Of a DNA stretch of 64,000 nt, positions 1 through 12,390 are shown one piece after another. Numbering within the stretch: the first letter of the stretch is position 1; each line of letters begins with the position of its first letter. A program made the translations under genes and the position numbers. The notes under the pieces are model-generated. The model did not search any database. It was not told the DNA's origin and worked only from the letters and a program-made list of their open reading frames with translations. This stretch comes from Ridgeia piscesae (Eukaryota; Annelida; Polychaeta; Sabellida; Siboglinidae), in NCBI GenBank assembly GCA_025642075.2, contig JAODUO010001326.1:1-64000 (forward strand), written 5' to 3'.

Positions 1-745
1 CTGTGACTTCAGTCCCTGCAATGAACTGTTTATCTACAGAATACATTGAACTGTGTATCTACATTGAATTGTGACTTCAGTGCCTGCAGTAAACTGTTTA
101 TCACCAAAATACATTGAACTGTATCTACACTGAACTGTGACTTCAGAGCCTGCAATGAACTGTTTATCTACAGAATACATTGAACTGTGTATCTACATTG
201 AACTGTGATTTCAGTGCCTGCAGTGAACTGTTTATCACCAAAATACATTGAACTGTATCTACACTGAACTGTGACTTCAGTCCCTGCAATGAACTGTTTA
301 TCTACAGAATACATTGAACTGTGTATCTACATTGAACTGTGACTTCAGTGCCTGCAGTGAACTGTTTATCTACAAAATACATTGAACTGTGTATCTACAT
401 TGAACTGTGACTTCAGTGCCTGCAATGAATTGTTTATCTACAAAATACATTGAACTGTGTATCTACATTGAACTGTGACTTCAGTGCCTGCAGTGAACTG
501 TTTATCTACAGAATACATTGAACTGTGTATCTACATTGAACTGTGACTTCAGTGCCTGCAATGAATTGTTTATCTACAAAATACATTGAACTGTGTATCT
601 ACATTGAACTGTGACTTCAGTGCCTGCAGTGAACTGTTTATCTACAAAATACATTGAACTGTGTCTACATTGAACTGTGACTTCAGTGCCTGCAGTGAAC
701 TGTTTATCTACAAAATACATTGAATGTATCTACATTGAACATCAA
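1..745. repeat. 68-bp satellite array
   Basis: Head-to-tail copies of a 68-bp unit (a few shortened to about 65 bp), each carrying GTGACTTCAGTGCCTGCA, CTGTTTATCTACA and ATACATTGAACTGTG. About 11 copies are visible and the array runs off the left edge, so its real length is unknown. Copies differ by a few percent, for example CAGTGAACTG versus CAATGAATTG, which suggests a recently homogenised array. No coding capacity is convincing. Confidence 0.93.
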
Positions 746-772
746 AATTTGTATCCGGAAAGCCGAAGTCGC
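746..772 (-). repeat. Extra inverted copy of the terminal motif of the adjacent foldback element
   Basis: The motif ATTTGTATCCGGAAAG followed by CGAAGTCG lies here and again, inverted, at 782-806. Together they form a small palindrome at the outer edge of the 782-3162 element. It may be a remnant of a second element or a duplicated terminus. Confidence 0.6.
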
Positions 773-781
773 GCCGGGACA

Positions 782-3162
782 CGACTTCACCTTTCCGGAT
801 ACAAATGTTGTTACGGCACTGCATGCAATGCTACCTGCGTTGCGATTGGTTGCTGGAAGTAAACACGCGCCACGTGCATTTGGCAGTGCGACCTGGCAGG
901 CGGGAGCGTCGTCGGATCGAGGAATACACAAAACCAACCAGAACGCGCGCAAAGTGAACTGAGCGAACTGACCTACATAAAACCATCACGCGCTGTTTTT
1001 TTGCCGCATATAAAATCGGTAGAATCTAGGTGAACAAAACTGTATTAGTAGAATAAGAGGGTAAATAGCCGAAAATACGATATTGTTTCGATTATGATTA
1101 TTATCACATGCATTTAAAACATAACATTATTTCCATTTTTATTACATAAATCTTATTTTTGCAATTAATTAATCTCACTGCTAATAATTATGACATGCAT
1201 TTAAAACATCTTTACATTTTTATCACACAAATTATATTTTCGCAATTAATTGTACTCCCTTGCCAATAATTATTATGACATGCTTTTAAAACATTTATTT
1301 TCATTTTAACATTTATTTTTACGTTTTTTATTTTTACAGTCATGTCCAATCAATGTCATAAAAGTTATACATGAAAATATAAACGAAATGAAAATAAACA
1401 GTAAAACCCTTAAATATAAAATAACTTGCACAAGGCTAGCTTGTAAAGTACAGTGTGTACATACAGTATATACAACTACATTACTTGAAGAAGAAATATG
1501 AAAAGACATTTTATTTCAAAACAAACAACTGATAATACTAATAATTAATAAATAGACAAGAAAATATCTATTGGTAGACATTTGAAAATAATAAGACAAT
1601 ACAAAACATAATAATGAATATTATGATCTGGAGAATCACTGATATTCATAACTGGACATTAAGAGCCAGGTTGAAATAATAGTAATGCTTAATCTGTTAA
1701 CTCTTAAAGGTAATATATTTATGACATCATTCAACTCAACATTAACTTATGCAAGCTGGCTTGTAAAGTACAATGTGAACATATCTTTTATATAACCCAA
1801 CAAATAAACATGTCATACTCACCCCTAGTCTTATAATGAGTACATATATATTGTAGTGCCATGAACAAAACATACGACAGAGGCAAACTATCTACCAAGA
1901 AAAACAATACAAGTTATACAATAATACTATTGTAAACACAATTGCTGTAAAACAATCAGAACACACTCATTGTATGAGTGAACAGTATTGCAATGAAGCA
2001 CAAGTAATTTCATTTCACTGCAACTAAGACTGTTTTTTCCCCACAAATATATTGCTAGTGTAAAACGTTGAGAATTTGCAACACACACTTATAGTTGTAT
2101 ATAGCAAGCTGCAATGCTATAAGTTCATTCTACACATACACACAATATCAACAATGAACATAAATGACAAGCAGACTGCCACAGTGCTGTTATGATTTAC
2201 CAAAAAAATATATTTTCTAGGTGTGGAAATGGAATTAATGAAACTTGTTGCAATTCCAACAGTTTCTCACACATTTGATTGAATTTAGGATTGAATGCAT
2301 AAATGTAGTGCTTTTTAGCCAAAGCACTGCTTGCAGACACAACATATGCGAGGTTGTGTGGTTTTTGCCTCTTCTTCTTGTTGAAGCAAAGTTTTCTGTT
2401 TTTTCATCAATTAATGTTGTATATTGTGTATGTTTACATGGTACTTTACAAGCTAGCTTTGAGCAATTTATTTTATATGTAAGAGTTTTATTGTTTATTT
2501 TTATTTCTTTTATATTCTCCTGTATGATTGTACGGAAGTTATTGGAAATAAATGTTGTTTTAAATGCATGTCATAATAATTATTAGTAAGTGAGCACAAT
2601 TAATTGCGAAAATTTAATTTATGTAATAAAAATGGAAATATATGTTTTAAATGCATGTCATAATTATTAGCAAGTGAGATTAAGTAATTGCGAAAATAAA
2701 ATGTATGTAATGAAAATGTAAATAAATGATTTAAATGCATGTCATAATTATTAGCAAGTGAAATTAATTAATTGCGAAAATAAAATGTATGTAATAACAA
2801 TGAAATAAATGCACGTGATAATAAGTAGTAGCACTGCATCATAATCCACACAATATCGTATTTTCGGCTATTTACCCTCTCATTCTACTAATACCGCTTT
2901 TCCACCTAGATTCTAACGATCTTGTATGCGGCAGAAAAACAGCGCGTAATGTTTTTAAATAGGTCAGTTCGCTCAGTTCACTTTGCGCGCGTACTGGTTG
3001 GTGTTCCAGGTTTTGTGCATTCCTCGATCCGACGACGCTCCCGCCTGCCAGGTGGCACTGTCAAATGCACGTGGCGCATGTTTACTTCCAGCAACCAATC
3101 GCAACGCAGATAGCATTGTAAGCAGTGCCTTAACGAAATTTGTATCCGGAAAGGCGAAGTCG
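782..3162. mobile_element. Non-autonomous element with very long inverted arms
   Basis: The left arm (782 to about 1510) reappears in reverse complement at about 2390-3162. Outermost, CGACTTCACCTTTCCGGATA pairs with the right terminal GAAGTCG end. Further in, the GC-rich stretch around 840-960 pairs with 2970-3110. Inner AT-rich blocks with ATGCATTTAAAACAT and TAATTAATT pair with 2560-2830, and AAGCTAGCTTGTAAAGTAC-like blocks near 1435 and 2440 also pair. The centre (1511-2389) is AT-rich with no transposase-like frame. I see no clear target-site duplication, so the superfamily is unassigned. Arms look roughly 75-85% identical by eye, so it is not recent. Confidence 0.75.
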
Positions 3163-3846
3163 CCAATACGTTTGGATTTAAAACATTGAAGTATTGGTCT
3201 GATTCGATCGTCCGCAACAAGCGGGCTGTGATTCGTTCTCGAAACTGTTCTGTGACGAAACCGGGAACAACAAAGCTACCGGAATTGGCGTGTCGTTTCT
3301 AAAGAGTTCGAATTTCAAGTTGTAGAGTGTTGGTCTGATTCGATAGTACAAACAAACCGGTCTGTAGCTCGCTCTTGGAAGTATTCTGCGAGGAAAGCGG
3401 AAACAACGAAGCTACCGGAAATTGTGTGTCGGCTCTAAAACGTGTGAATTTACTTTCCATTGTACGAAAGAAGTCGTCTCCAGTTCGCTGTCAGAAATGT
3501 TTGGCGATGAAACCGGAAAGGCGTGGAAATTAGAACGGTGTGTTGGTCTGACAAATCATACGGAACAAGCGACCTGTAGCTTGTTCTCGAAGTGTTCTGT
3601 GTCGAAACTGGGAACAAGAAGGCTACCGGAAAGTGGTGTGGTGCTTACAAAACGTTCGCATTTCATATTGCGGTTATTCAACCAACCGATAAATGCAATT
3701 CTACGAGAACTTACACCACTGACAACGTCACGAACGGCTGCGATGTCTGGAGGCTATCTAAATGACGAATGTCACTTCTGATCGTGCTGATGGCAGTCGG
3801 AGGTGTCGAACAACCTCTCACTTGCTCTCGGAAGAGTCAAACAAAC

Positions 3847-3935
3847 CGGAAACGGCGATGAAAGCAGAAACGGCGAGGAGAGCAGAAATGGTGAGGAAAG
3901 CGGAAACGGCGAGGAAAGCGGAAAGACGAGGAAAC
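3847..3935. repeat. Nested 18-bp minisatellite (GCGGAAACGGCGAGGAAA-like)
   Basis: About five imperfect 18-bp copies of GCAGAAACGGCGAGGAAA lie inside one unit of the surrounding 130-bp satellite. They appear to be a secondary expansion of the GAAACCGGAAAC segment of that unit. Confidence 0.75.
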
Positions 3936-4207
3936 ATGATAACCGGGAACAACAAAGTTAGCGAATTTCAAACTGCAATGTGTTGCTACGATTCCATTGT
4001 ACGAAAGAAGTTGTCTCCAGCTCGCTCTAGGAAGCGTTCTGCAACGAAACCGAAAGGAATGAATTGACCGGAAGTGGTGTGCTGTTATCAAAGTGTTCGA
4101 ATTTCATACAAGTTTCCGATTGTTGGTCTGATTCGATCATGTGGAACAAGCGATCTGTAGTTCGTTCTCCGAAATGTTCTGCGATGAAATTGGAAGCAGT
4201 GAAGCAA

Positions 4208-4355
4208 CCGGAAGTGGTGTGTCGCTTCCCTATCGGAAGTGGTGTGTCGCTTCCCTACCTGAAGTGGTGTGTCGCTTCCCTACCGGAAGTGGTGTGTCGC
4301 TTCCCTACCGGAAGTGGTGTGTCGCTTCCCTACCGGAAGTGGTGTGTCGCTTCCG
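4208..4355. repeat. Nested 25-bp minisatellite (GGAAGTGGTGTGTCGCTTCC)
   Basis: Six near-identical 25-bp copies containing GGAAGTGGTGTGTCGCTTCC followed by CTACC. The motif also occurs singly in the parental 130-bp satellite units, for example near 4070, so this is a young local expansion. All three frames stay open, which explains the overlapping ORFs here. Confidence 0.9.
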
Positions 4356-4499
4356 CAGCAGTGGTATTTCAAACTGCTGTGTGATGATCTGATTCGATCG
4401 TGCGAACAAGAAGTGGTCGTTCGTGAAACCGATAAAGCACGGAATGAACGTTCATAACGAAGAAGTAGATGTCAACTACAGTGCTACCAGAACAGAATG

Positions 4500-5577
4500 T
4501 TTACGTTAGTGTGGATCGTCGGAAGTGATCGTTGGTGAACACAAAACCGCATAAAATAAGCGTTGCTTCTGGAAAGCAGTGGTTTATATTGACGAGTAGT
4601 GTTTGTGTCGGAACTATGTTGACTTGCCAATTTCAAAGACATTTGTTATAGTATGATGTTGCATCGTGTCTGCCAGAATATTGCTATGTATGATGTGCAG
4701 TGAACAGATAACAATAGCCCCGACAGTGCGTGCCATTTACATTTGTAGCCCTGCACGCTTTATAACTTGTTACTTAGTATTTTTGTCAGTGGATAATTTC
4801 CCTCGACAAATGATCCGAAAGCAATCATTCGTTGTTAATTCCTATAAGAAAACCTATCTCTACAATCACCTATCTCTGATTTACTTTTTGTACGTTACCA
4901 AAATATATTGCTCAGTTCCGATGTCATCAAAACGTACATTTACAACCTCGTTTATTCACCATAGGCCTTCAGTCATTCAGTAGACAATTGAAATATTGAC
5001 CGACTCCGAGGTTGATTAACCATTTCGTCTCGATGCGCCTCTGAACTAAGCTTCCAAGGATTTAGGGGTAATAGACGTTATATATGTTTAAAACAAGCTG
5101 CGCTATTGCATAGGCATTACTTTTTCAAATTGTCCAATCTTTTAAGTTAACAGCCGTATGTATTTAAACTGCGACCATTATAGCCGCCGGTTATACAGTG
5201 ACGTCGTCCGGAAGTAGAATAATGTATAGTTCCTGCTAATAATGCAGCTCCGAACTATAACATAATAAAGGTATTGAATGTTAAATCTAGACATCACACC
5301 TGATACAAGATGGATGAATAGAATATCTTTACCAACATTTATGTATTCACTCATCTACATTATCAACTATTATTTCAATATCACAATAACGAACTGAATT
5401 ATTAAAATACGTGCCATGTTTCTTACGTACTTTAGATCCTATTGTACATCACATGCTATTGAGGTGGGTTCAATTCACAATAAAAGTGAAACATTTCCCT
5501 GCTGCTGCTTATATATGTCTAAGGTAATAGTTTACATAATTATCCAGTGTGAGATTAAATACCGCATAAGTGAAGTT
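4500..5577. other. Intergenic, mostly unrecognised
   Basis: AT-rich sequence without a convincing gene. The stretch about 5000-5085 (CAAGGATTTAG and flanks) resembles 44310-44390 inside intron 19 of the large gene, so at least this part is an interspersed repeat of unknown class. Confidence 0.5.
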
Positions 5578-5655
5578 GGGGGTGGGAGTGGGGGGTGGGT
5601 GGTGGTTAGGATGGGTATGGTGGTTGGAGTGAGAATGGGTGTGAGGGTGGGGGTG
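5578..5655 (+). repeat. G-rich, quadruplex-capable tract
   Basis: Runs of three to six G with 1-2 base loops occur at 5578-5599, followed by further GGGTG motifs to about 5655. The first four runs satisfy the usual G-quadruplex pattern on the + strand. No gene is close by. Confidence 0.6.
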
Positions 5656-5719
5656 GCGATCATACTGATATTGCATTATTGTGCTGTCAGTTTTGGGGTG
5701 GACTTCAACATGTATGCAT

Positions 5720-6105
5720 TGGAAATATGTTTGAAAAGTTTGTAATCATTCATACATACCTCTACATATCATAATCTATTTCAAGCACGTCTTGAATAGT
5801 GAATGCATCTCAGTTTTCTTTTTGATAGTCGGAGTACTGAACTCACGCGGGCAAGACACCGAGTGCACTGCTCACAACAGAATTATAAAACAGACTTATT
5901 GGTTAATACATTAAACAGTTTATTAACGTTTGCTTGCATCATCACGATAACTTATGTTCCATGCATTTGTCACCCGCAAAAGCAATATTAGATTCACAAT
6001 AACATTATGATGGATAAACCCATATGTTTGCGAATGTGTTTTCAACTAGAGTATTTCAAACTATGTAAGTTTATATAATTGGCACATTCGTGTATTTCAG
6101 CTGAA
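5720..6105. repeat. Diverged duplication, copy A
   Basis: Aligns by eye with 6205-6655. Shared landmarks in order are GGAAATATGT, GTTTGTAATC, CTATTTCAAGCACGTCTTGA, CACCGAGTGCACTGC, CATGCATTTGTCAC and CACATTCGTGTATTTC. Insertions and substitutions are many, so it is an old tandem duplication or two copies of an undescribed interspersed repeat. Confidence 0.65.
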
Positions 6106-6204
6106 CATGTTGCATGTCGTTAAAATGAGTTCTTTCTTAATGGGCGATACATGTAGTCGAACAAAAGATTTTATATACTGCCCAATCTGAAGGCCTAGTT
6201 TCAA

Positions 6205-6655
6205 CAAAATGGCACTTGAAATATGTGTAGGATAGTTTGTAATCGCCGGTAGATATCTACGCGTGGCGCTATTTCAAGCACGTCTTGATACAATTGAACA
6301 TGTTGTCATCAAATTGACATGCACTCCAACAAGAAAAACAAACGGTGTTATCTGAGTTGTCTTTCTGGTAGTTCGCAGCGATAGAGACACGTATGCAAGT
6401 CACCGAGTGCACTGCGCAACACTGAGTTATACTGGTTATGAAAGTAAGCAGCATATAAACTTTTGCTTGAGTTATCGACATATATTTCATGCATTTATCA
6501 CTCGTAAAAACAATATAAAACACAACAGTTGCTGAACAGTAGCAGCATGGTGTATAATAACCCCTACGTGCCTACGAATATGGTATTAACTCAAACTTTA
6601 CAACGTTTGTACATTTGGCGTATATAATACGTAGGCATATTCGTGTATTTCTGCT
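6205..6655. repeat. Diverged duplication, copy B
   Basis: Partner of 5720-6105, in the same order and orientation. It includes CTATTTCAAGCACGTCTTGA at about 6269 and CACCGAGTGCACTGCGC near 6401. Neither copy holds a convincing reading frame. Confidence 0.65.
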
Positions 6656-6673
6656 TAATCCACCGTCGCTCGC

Positions 6674-7083
6674 CAGGGGTCGCTGCGGCCGATGGCGTCA
6701 GTACCACCTCTTCGTTATCCTTGGGCTTGAGACTTACCTTTCAAACATTTCTCTTTTAACATCAGCCAAAGACATCACCCACGGGGAATGTGGTCGTCCC
6801 CCAGTGATGTGATATAATGTTGTTTGTGATTTCAGCAGCACGCTGGTCGTGTCACGTGCAGTGTTTACGATGTGAATGGGTCATTCATTATACACGAGTA
6901 TTGGGATTCCCACCAGTCGTGTATCAATCTTCAAATCGGGGCGTGTATTTGCGGTGGTTCTACGGCTGACACAGTAGCGACTGGCGAAGTCAATTGCTAT
7001 AACAGTATAGTTCGACTCCGCACACTCCCTAGCTTTACGGAGATGATCAGCCAGGGGTATGTCGCGTAGCGCAACGACCCCTG
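6674..7083. mobile_element. Possible small inverted-repeat element (MITE-like)
   Basis: CAGGGGTCGCTGCG at 6674 pairs with CGCAACGACCCCTG ending at 7083, and the pairing extends a few bases outside (CTCGC with GCGG). The right end is itself a short palindrome (CAGGGGTATG to ACCCCTG). No target duplication was found, so the assignment is weak. Confidence 0.35.
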
Positions 7084-7091
7084 GCGGACGA

Positions 7092-8730
7092 TGATGACTG
7101 GACCTGTTGCAAGACAATAACAATTGAGTTTTAGCAGCGCAGCAGCCGGTCGAATAAAAGGCTTTATACTACCAGGCAGGCATGTTAAATAGGACACGAC
7201 GGGGAAGCATTCAGCCATATTGTAATGACTATGCGAAGACAATGTGTACGTGCACATTATCTATAGCCACGTGTTCATTTATACAACTGAGTGAATTGGA
7301 GCAACGCGGTCACCTGTTGACAGCGGCCGTGGGCCGACGCTCTAACCCACTACCTCTAATGTTACGGTACGTTACATGAGTTAACCGTAAACGCGACAAG
7401 ACAGTAAATATGAGGTATATGAAGACAGATTATTATTGTTTTCTATTGATTTAGCTTACGTTACAGTATTGGTGTTTGGCACGGGAAAACATCTACAGTG
7501 TTTTCGACTTTAAATTGCAAAATACAGTGAAGACTGTTGACCATAGGACCTAACTGTATTTAGACGTGTACAAGTGTACAACTAGACTAGTCATCCAGCA
7601 CCGCTTCCACCACTGGGTTGATTCTTATTGACATAACTGTACACGTTTTACTTATGTAGCAATTACAGTTACATACAATGAATGGTATGTTGTCGTTAAC
7701 CTAGTGTCAGTTTAATAAGTTAAATACATCGGACATGGATGACGCATGCGCCAACACGTGACACAACTAAACATCTATGCAGGGCAATAGGATTGTGTTC
7801 CGTTCTGCGTGTGTTCATATTATGTCTTCATCATGTTTTACTTTAAAGCTTGTGACCAGCCGATAACAACGACGTTGATCACTGTTAATTATCATTACTC
7901 AACATAGTGAAAACGCGACCAGTTGTTTTGTCTTTGTGTTTGCAATTGTTTTTGGTTGTGCATCAAGCCATTTGTCTTCAGTTGGTGGAGCTGGATTAGT
8001 GCATTGGGTTTTCAATGGATCGCAAAATCCAATCCGCTCCAAGCGCCAATTCGGCCCGATCTCCCTTACCAAAGCAAAAACCTATTAAAAAAAATTACCA
8101 TTATGACATGAACCCGCGATGAAGTCGACATGTGCCAACAGTAAGATTCACGAGTGTCTCGCGACAAACAGTGGCGCCTCATCGCGGAGTCCAAAGTAAT
8201 CGAGAATAGCGTAAAATTAATGCAGTGCGGTCATATCTCGGGTTCATCCAGGTTCATTGTCAATGTTATTCATGGACATAGATTTAACATAGATGTGCTA
8301 CGTGCAGCAAAGATAAAATCGGTAACACGGTAGAAGTAGGCAATAGGCATATTAGTAGCTTGATTTGCACAGGTAGTCACAAGTGTTGGTTTGACAATGT
8401 ATCGATAACGTAAGATAGGACTTCGGAGGTTTGAAGATTGGCGTTGATTACACTGTTGACAAAGCGAAAATCGAAATAGGTCGTCGCCTAGACTAAAGTA
8501 GACTGCCAGTTTAGCCTAGCGTAGCAAACGTTCGACACTGCACGACTTCAACGCGGATTATAGCAATTGTTTTATCTATCTTTAGCAATTAGAGGGGGTG
8601 CATTACAGTTACACGGGTGTAGAGCTGTGCAGTCGAATATCACATTGATAAGGATATTCATTATAAAAACATACCTTTGGCATAGGGACAAATTTAAGAA
8701 GGATACAATTTATAAAAGAATTACCGTTGT
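7092..8730. other. Intergenic, nothing recognised
   Basis: About 1.6 kb of mixed-composition DNA. Frames are short, and I see no RNA gene, tandem repeat or transposon terminus that I can support. Confidence 0.5.
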
Positions 8731-8775
8731 AGGGGAAACCCGGGTAAAACGGGATACTCGGGTAATATGGGAAAT
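8731..8775. repeat. GGGTAAAACGGGA-type block, left copy
   Basis: Contains GTAGGGGAAACCCGGG, GTAAAACGGGATACTCGG and GTAATATGGGAAAT. The inverted counterpart is at 11297-11323, and related direct motifs lie at 10674-10715 and 11083-11162. The pair brackets the LINE remnant. Confidence 0.6.
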
Positions 8776-9059
8776 CGCTATTTCCAAATAATAATGCTGC
8801 CACAAAGCGTATTTTCGCTTCCAACTAGTGTAGTGGGATCTGCTGACTACTATCCAAACCAATTGGAATGCAAATCTTTGCGCGGATTGAAACAAACGTT
8901 AGTAATCCTTAGCTTTGACCCATTGCTAAATTGGTTGTTTGACGATCCATCTAAGTTTTTTCTCTTTTCCTCACTACAAACACAATTATATTCCAGTAAT
9001 CAATAAATTCTGGAACTCCCCCTTCAGACTGGTTGAAAGCACATAATTAATAATAGTAC

Positions 9060-10480
9060 CTATCCACAAAAGAATGACAGAACCATCGCCTCAAACTCTC
9101 GGCCAATCTCCCTCACCAGTATACCATGCAAAATTCTTGAACATATCATATCCACATCAATCCATAAACATTTTGAAAGCTACAATATCCACACTGACCG
9201 ACAACACGGCTTAACATCTAGGCTTTTTGAGTGAGACTTCACTGCTCACAACTATCCATGACCTGACTAGCATCCTGGAAAAAAATCACCAAATTGACCT
9301 TCTACTGCTAGATTTCTCCAAGGCTTTCGACATTGTCCCCCATAATTAACTCCTCCACAAATTAGACTATTACGGAATTAGAGCCAGCACCCACATCTGG
9401 ATAAAAAAAATTCTTACCAATAGAACTCAAGAAATGCTGGTAGAAGGATGCAAGTCGGGTCAGGTACACGTGAGCTCTGGAGTCCCACAGGGTACTGTTC
9501 TTGGCCCCCTCCTCTTCCTTCTCTATATAAATGAAATGCCCACCCATATTTCTCCAGGAACCTCCCTCAGACTTTTCAGACTTGACTGGGAACAATCTTG
9601 GCAAATGACTTTCAACCTCTCCAAATTTGAAATAATGCACATCACCAGATCGAAATCACCCATAGATAATACATGACGAAACACTCAGAGCAATACCAGT
9701 AGCAACACAGTGAACACACCTTGGCATAGACATCAAATAACCTGGAACCCACACATCAACAAGATAAGTCAATAAGGCAAACAGCAAACTTGGATTCATT
9801 AAAAGAAACTTAAAATCTATTCCCCAGTCCATCAAGACCTATGCCTATTGGAGTCTGGTCCGCCCACACCTCGAGTACTGCTGCCCGGTGTGGGACCCAT
9901 ATACCACCCGAAACATCAACCATCTAGAGGGGGTCCAGCACCGGGCAGCAAGATTCATGGTCCATAATTACAGCTAGGAAACATTTGGATCCACCTAGGC
10001 TCTGCCCTCTCCTGGCCAACCCTAGAACAGAGGAGGGCTGAGGCCAGACTTACCACCATGTATAAAATAACAAACAATCTCTTAGACATCAATCCCAACC
10101 AATACCCTCATGCCCGGACACAGCCAAACAAGACCCAACCACCCACACAAATACAGACAAATATCCACTTCCTACAACTACTACAAATACAGCTTCTTTC
10201 CCCAAATAGCCCAGTTGAACAGACTTCCATCTAGTGTATTTACCCACAACAATCTCGACGCCTTCAATGGTGCATTGCAGGACATTAACCTGACAACTGC
10301 ACCCTTCAGGCACCTCCAATAGACAATACACACCACCACCCCTGTCCCCCTCCACACCCCATCCCTATCACATCCCCACCCTCCCCCATCATTGACTTGT
10401 ACTTTTCCCCATCCACCCCACCCTAATCCCATATTCCCAACCACAAACATGAAGCCAGCCATCCTGAAACCGACCATCCA
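9060..10480 (+). mobile_element. Decayed LINE (non-LTR retrotransposon) reverse transcriptase fragment
   Basis: Broken frames spell reverse-transcriptase landmarks in order: NSRPISLTSIPCKILEHII near 9100-9150, LLLLDFSKAFDIVPHNQL near 9300-9355, and SGVPQGTVLGPLLFLLYINE near 9478-9535. The usual FADD catalytic box should follow, but the sequence jumps to a TFNLSK-like segment, so the active site is deleted. A LINE 3' C-terminal segment follows to about 10330, then a C/A-rich tail. Stops and frameshifts are frequent. The motif style is CR1/Jockey-like, but the clade is not certain. Confidence 0.85.
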
Positions 10481-11082
10481 TACTAGTGCGGGGTAGGGGT
10501 TTTCACTATAACGAATCAGAATCAGAATCTAAGTTTGCTAAGTAACAACTTGTCATATTTCAATTTCGAATGTCGTGAGGAAGTAGTATTAGTTTATGAG
10601 TGTTTCAGCGTATAATAGTTTTTCATGAGAGTGAGCGATAATTAATGTATCACAGTTTGATTAAATTGCCTATTCCGGGCAAAATGGGATATACTAATGA
10701 TGGCAAAATGGGATCAACAATTGTGCTTGTTATGCAGTTTGTTTTTGTATTTTTCATCGAAAGACATAAAAAATGCAATTTACTTTGACAATATGCCTGT
10801 TTCAGTGGATCGCTTAATTTAACTAGTAGCTCACCTAAGTTACATAAAGATGTGAGATCTATGGATTACATAATTATACAGGAATAGTAATCCGCCCAAG
10901 GTACGGCAGTCAAATTCATAAAAAAAAGTATGACATTTTGCTTATACGACCTTACCATATCGCATGTCTTTGCTATTCTTATTGTTGTTTACTAGCGCTA
11001 ATATATCAGTTACTTAAAATAACTACCTGGTATTCTGAATATGTAGGATAATGTCACATTAGCGAATGACAACTAAATATGC
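10481..11082. other. AT-rich intergenic DNA with scattered GGGCAAAATGGGATA motifs
   Basis: Two GGGCAAAATGGGAT-like motifs near 10677 and 10703 match the blocks at 8731 and 11083. Nothing else was recognised. Confidence 0.45.
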
Positions 11083-11323
11083 ATCCCATATTTCCCGGAT
11101 CAAAATCCCATTTTACCCGTATATGCGGGTAAAATGGGAATTTTGCGGGTAAAACGGGATAGTCCATTTTTATCAAAAAATAATTATGTCAACAAAATAC
11201 CAATACCATGCACAGTTTTGGTGTGTTTGGCCGATACACAAAACACTGTTACCCTAATGCGCAAAATGTGGGTGTGATGAACAGCGGAACGTTAACTTTC
11301 CCATATTGCCCGGGTTTCCCCTA
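11083..11323. repeat. GGGTAAAATGGGA-type blocks, right copies
   Basis: 11083-11162 holds TTTCCCGGATCAAAATCCCA and then repeated GCGGGTAAAATGGGA motifs. 11297-11323 is an inverted match to 8731-8775 (TTTCCCATATTGCCCGGG). The blocks may be termini or subterminal repeats of an element that was hit by the LINE. Confidence 0.55.
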
Positions 11324-11414
11324 TACCAAAGTATTTGCAACAGGTAACGATGAGTCCTGCTGTAAAAAACACAGTCTTGTTCCTCGAAAAAGATACCGTT
11401 GTCTTGGGAACTTA

Positions 11415-11752
<338 letters not shown>

Positions 11753-12084
11753 TTGGTCTATGGAGACTCGATAAAACAATACAACCATCGAAGCAAGCAC
11801 ATCCCTAGTACTGCTAATAGAGACAGATCACCCTGCAGTCTCGTTCGAAGTTTAACTAAAGTGACGTCTACCGTTCCGTCACCTTGAATCGGATGCTGTT
11901 TATTAGCCAAAGTTTGCGGAAAGGTCTTGACTATTCCATAACAAATTAAGTGACATAAAATGGAAACTAATGCAGTTAGTAGTGCGATATTATGACTTCT
12001 AATAAATTGTAAAGAGGTTTAACCTTTAATATATATTCCAAAAATGTCACCCTACACTCGACTACACACGAAAATGTTACATGT

Positions 12085-12390
12085 TCTACAGAAATGAAGC
12101 TGACTTTCCTTAGAACTGTCTGTGGTGGAATTATACAGTAGCAGCTATGCATAAGCTTCATGTCGCTTACAATAATATCTTTCGTTTATTGCTAAATCAG
12201 CCTAAGTATTGCAGTGCCATGTTTGTAGAATACCATGTACCAAATAGTAAAACGGTAATTAGAAACCTTATATATAAATTCATGCTGAGACTCGATGCCT
12301 CTTATAATAAGTTGGTAACTGCAATTATCAGCAGTGACTTAAAGTGGCACTCTAGGATACGACGACACTGGGTTAAGATGTTGTATGCAT
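12085..12390 (+). mobile_element. LINE 3' fragment, left part (interrupted by an hAT-like insertion)
   Basis: The frame at 12147-12390 reads as the C-terminal part of a LINE reverse-transcriptase ORF. It contains MHKLHVAYNNIFRLLL, VIRNLIYKFMLRLDAS and WHSRIRRHWVKMLY, all typical of animal non-LTR elements. It stops where the 8-bp target site GTATGCAT of the hAT-like element begins and resumes at 14883. Confidence 0.8.

Larger units (their letters stand above)
3163..4500. repeat. Decayed satellite of about 130-bp units
   Basis: The block GGTCTGATTCGAT recurs at about 3196, 3332, 3545 (partial), 4125 and 4388. It is followed each time by relatives of AACAAGCGATCTGTAGCTCG, TTCTGCGATGAAACCGG and AAGCTACCGGAA. 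Spacing is about 130-140 bp where units are intact, and some units are deleted or scrambled. Short open frames here change between copies and are not genes. Confidence 0.75.

Noticed and set aside
1..745. Possible CRISPR-like array
   Set aside because: Units are contiguous with no unique spacers and the genome is eukaryotic; the same applies to all other arrays here.
2245..2586. 113-residue frame
   Set aside because: Lies across the centre and right arm of the foldback element; no transposase-like motif.
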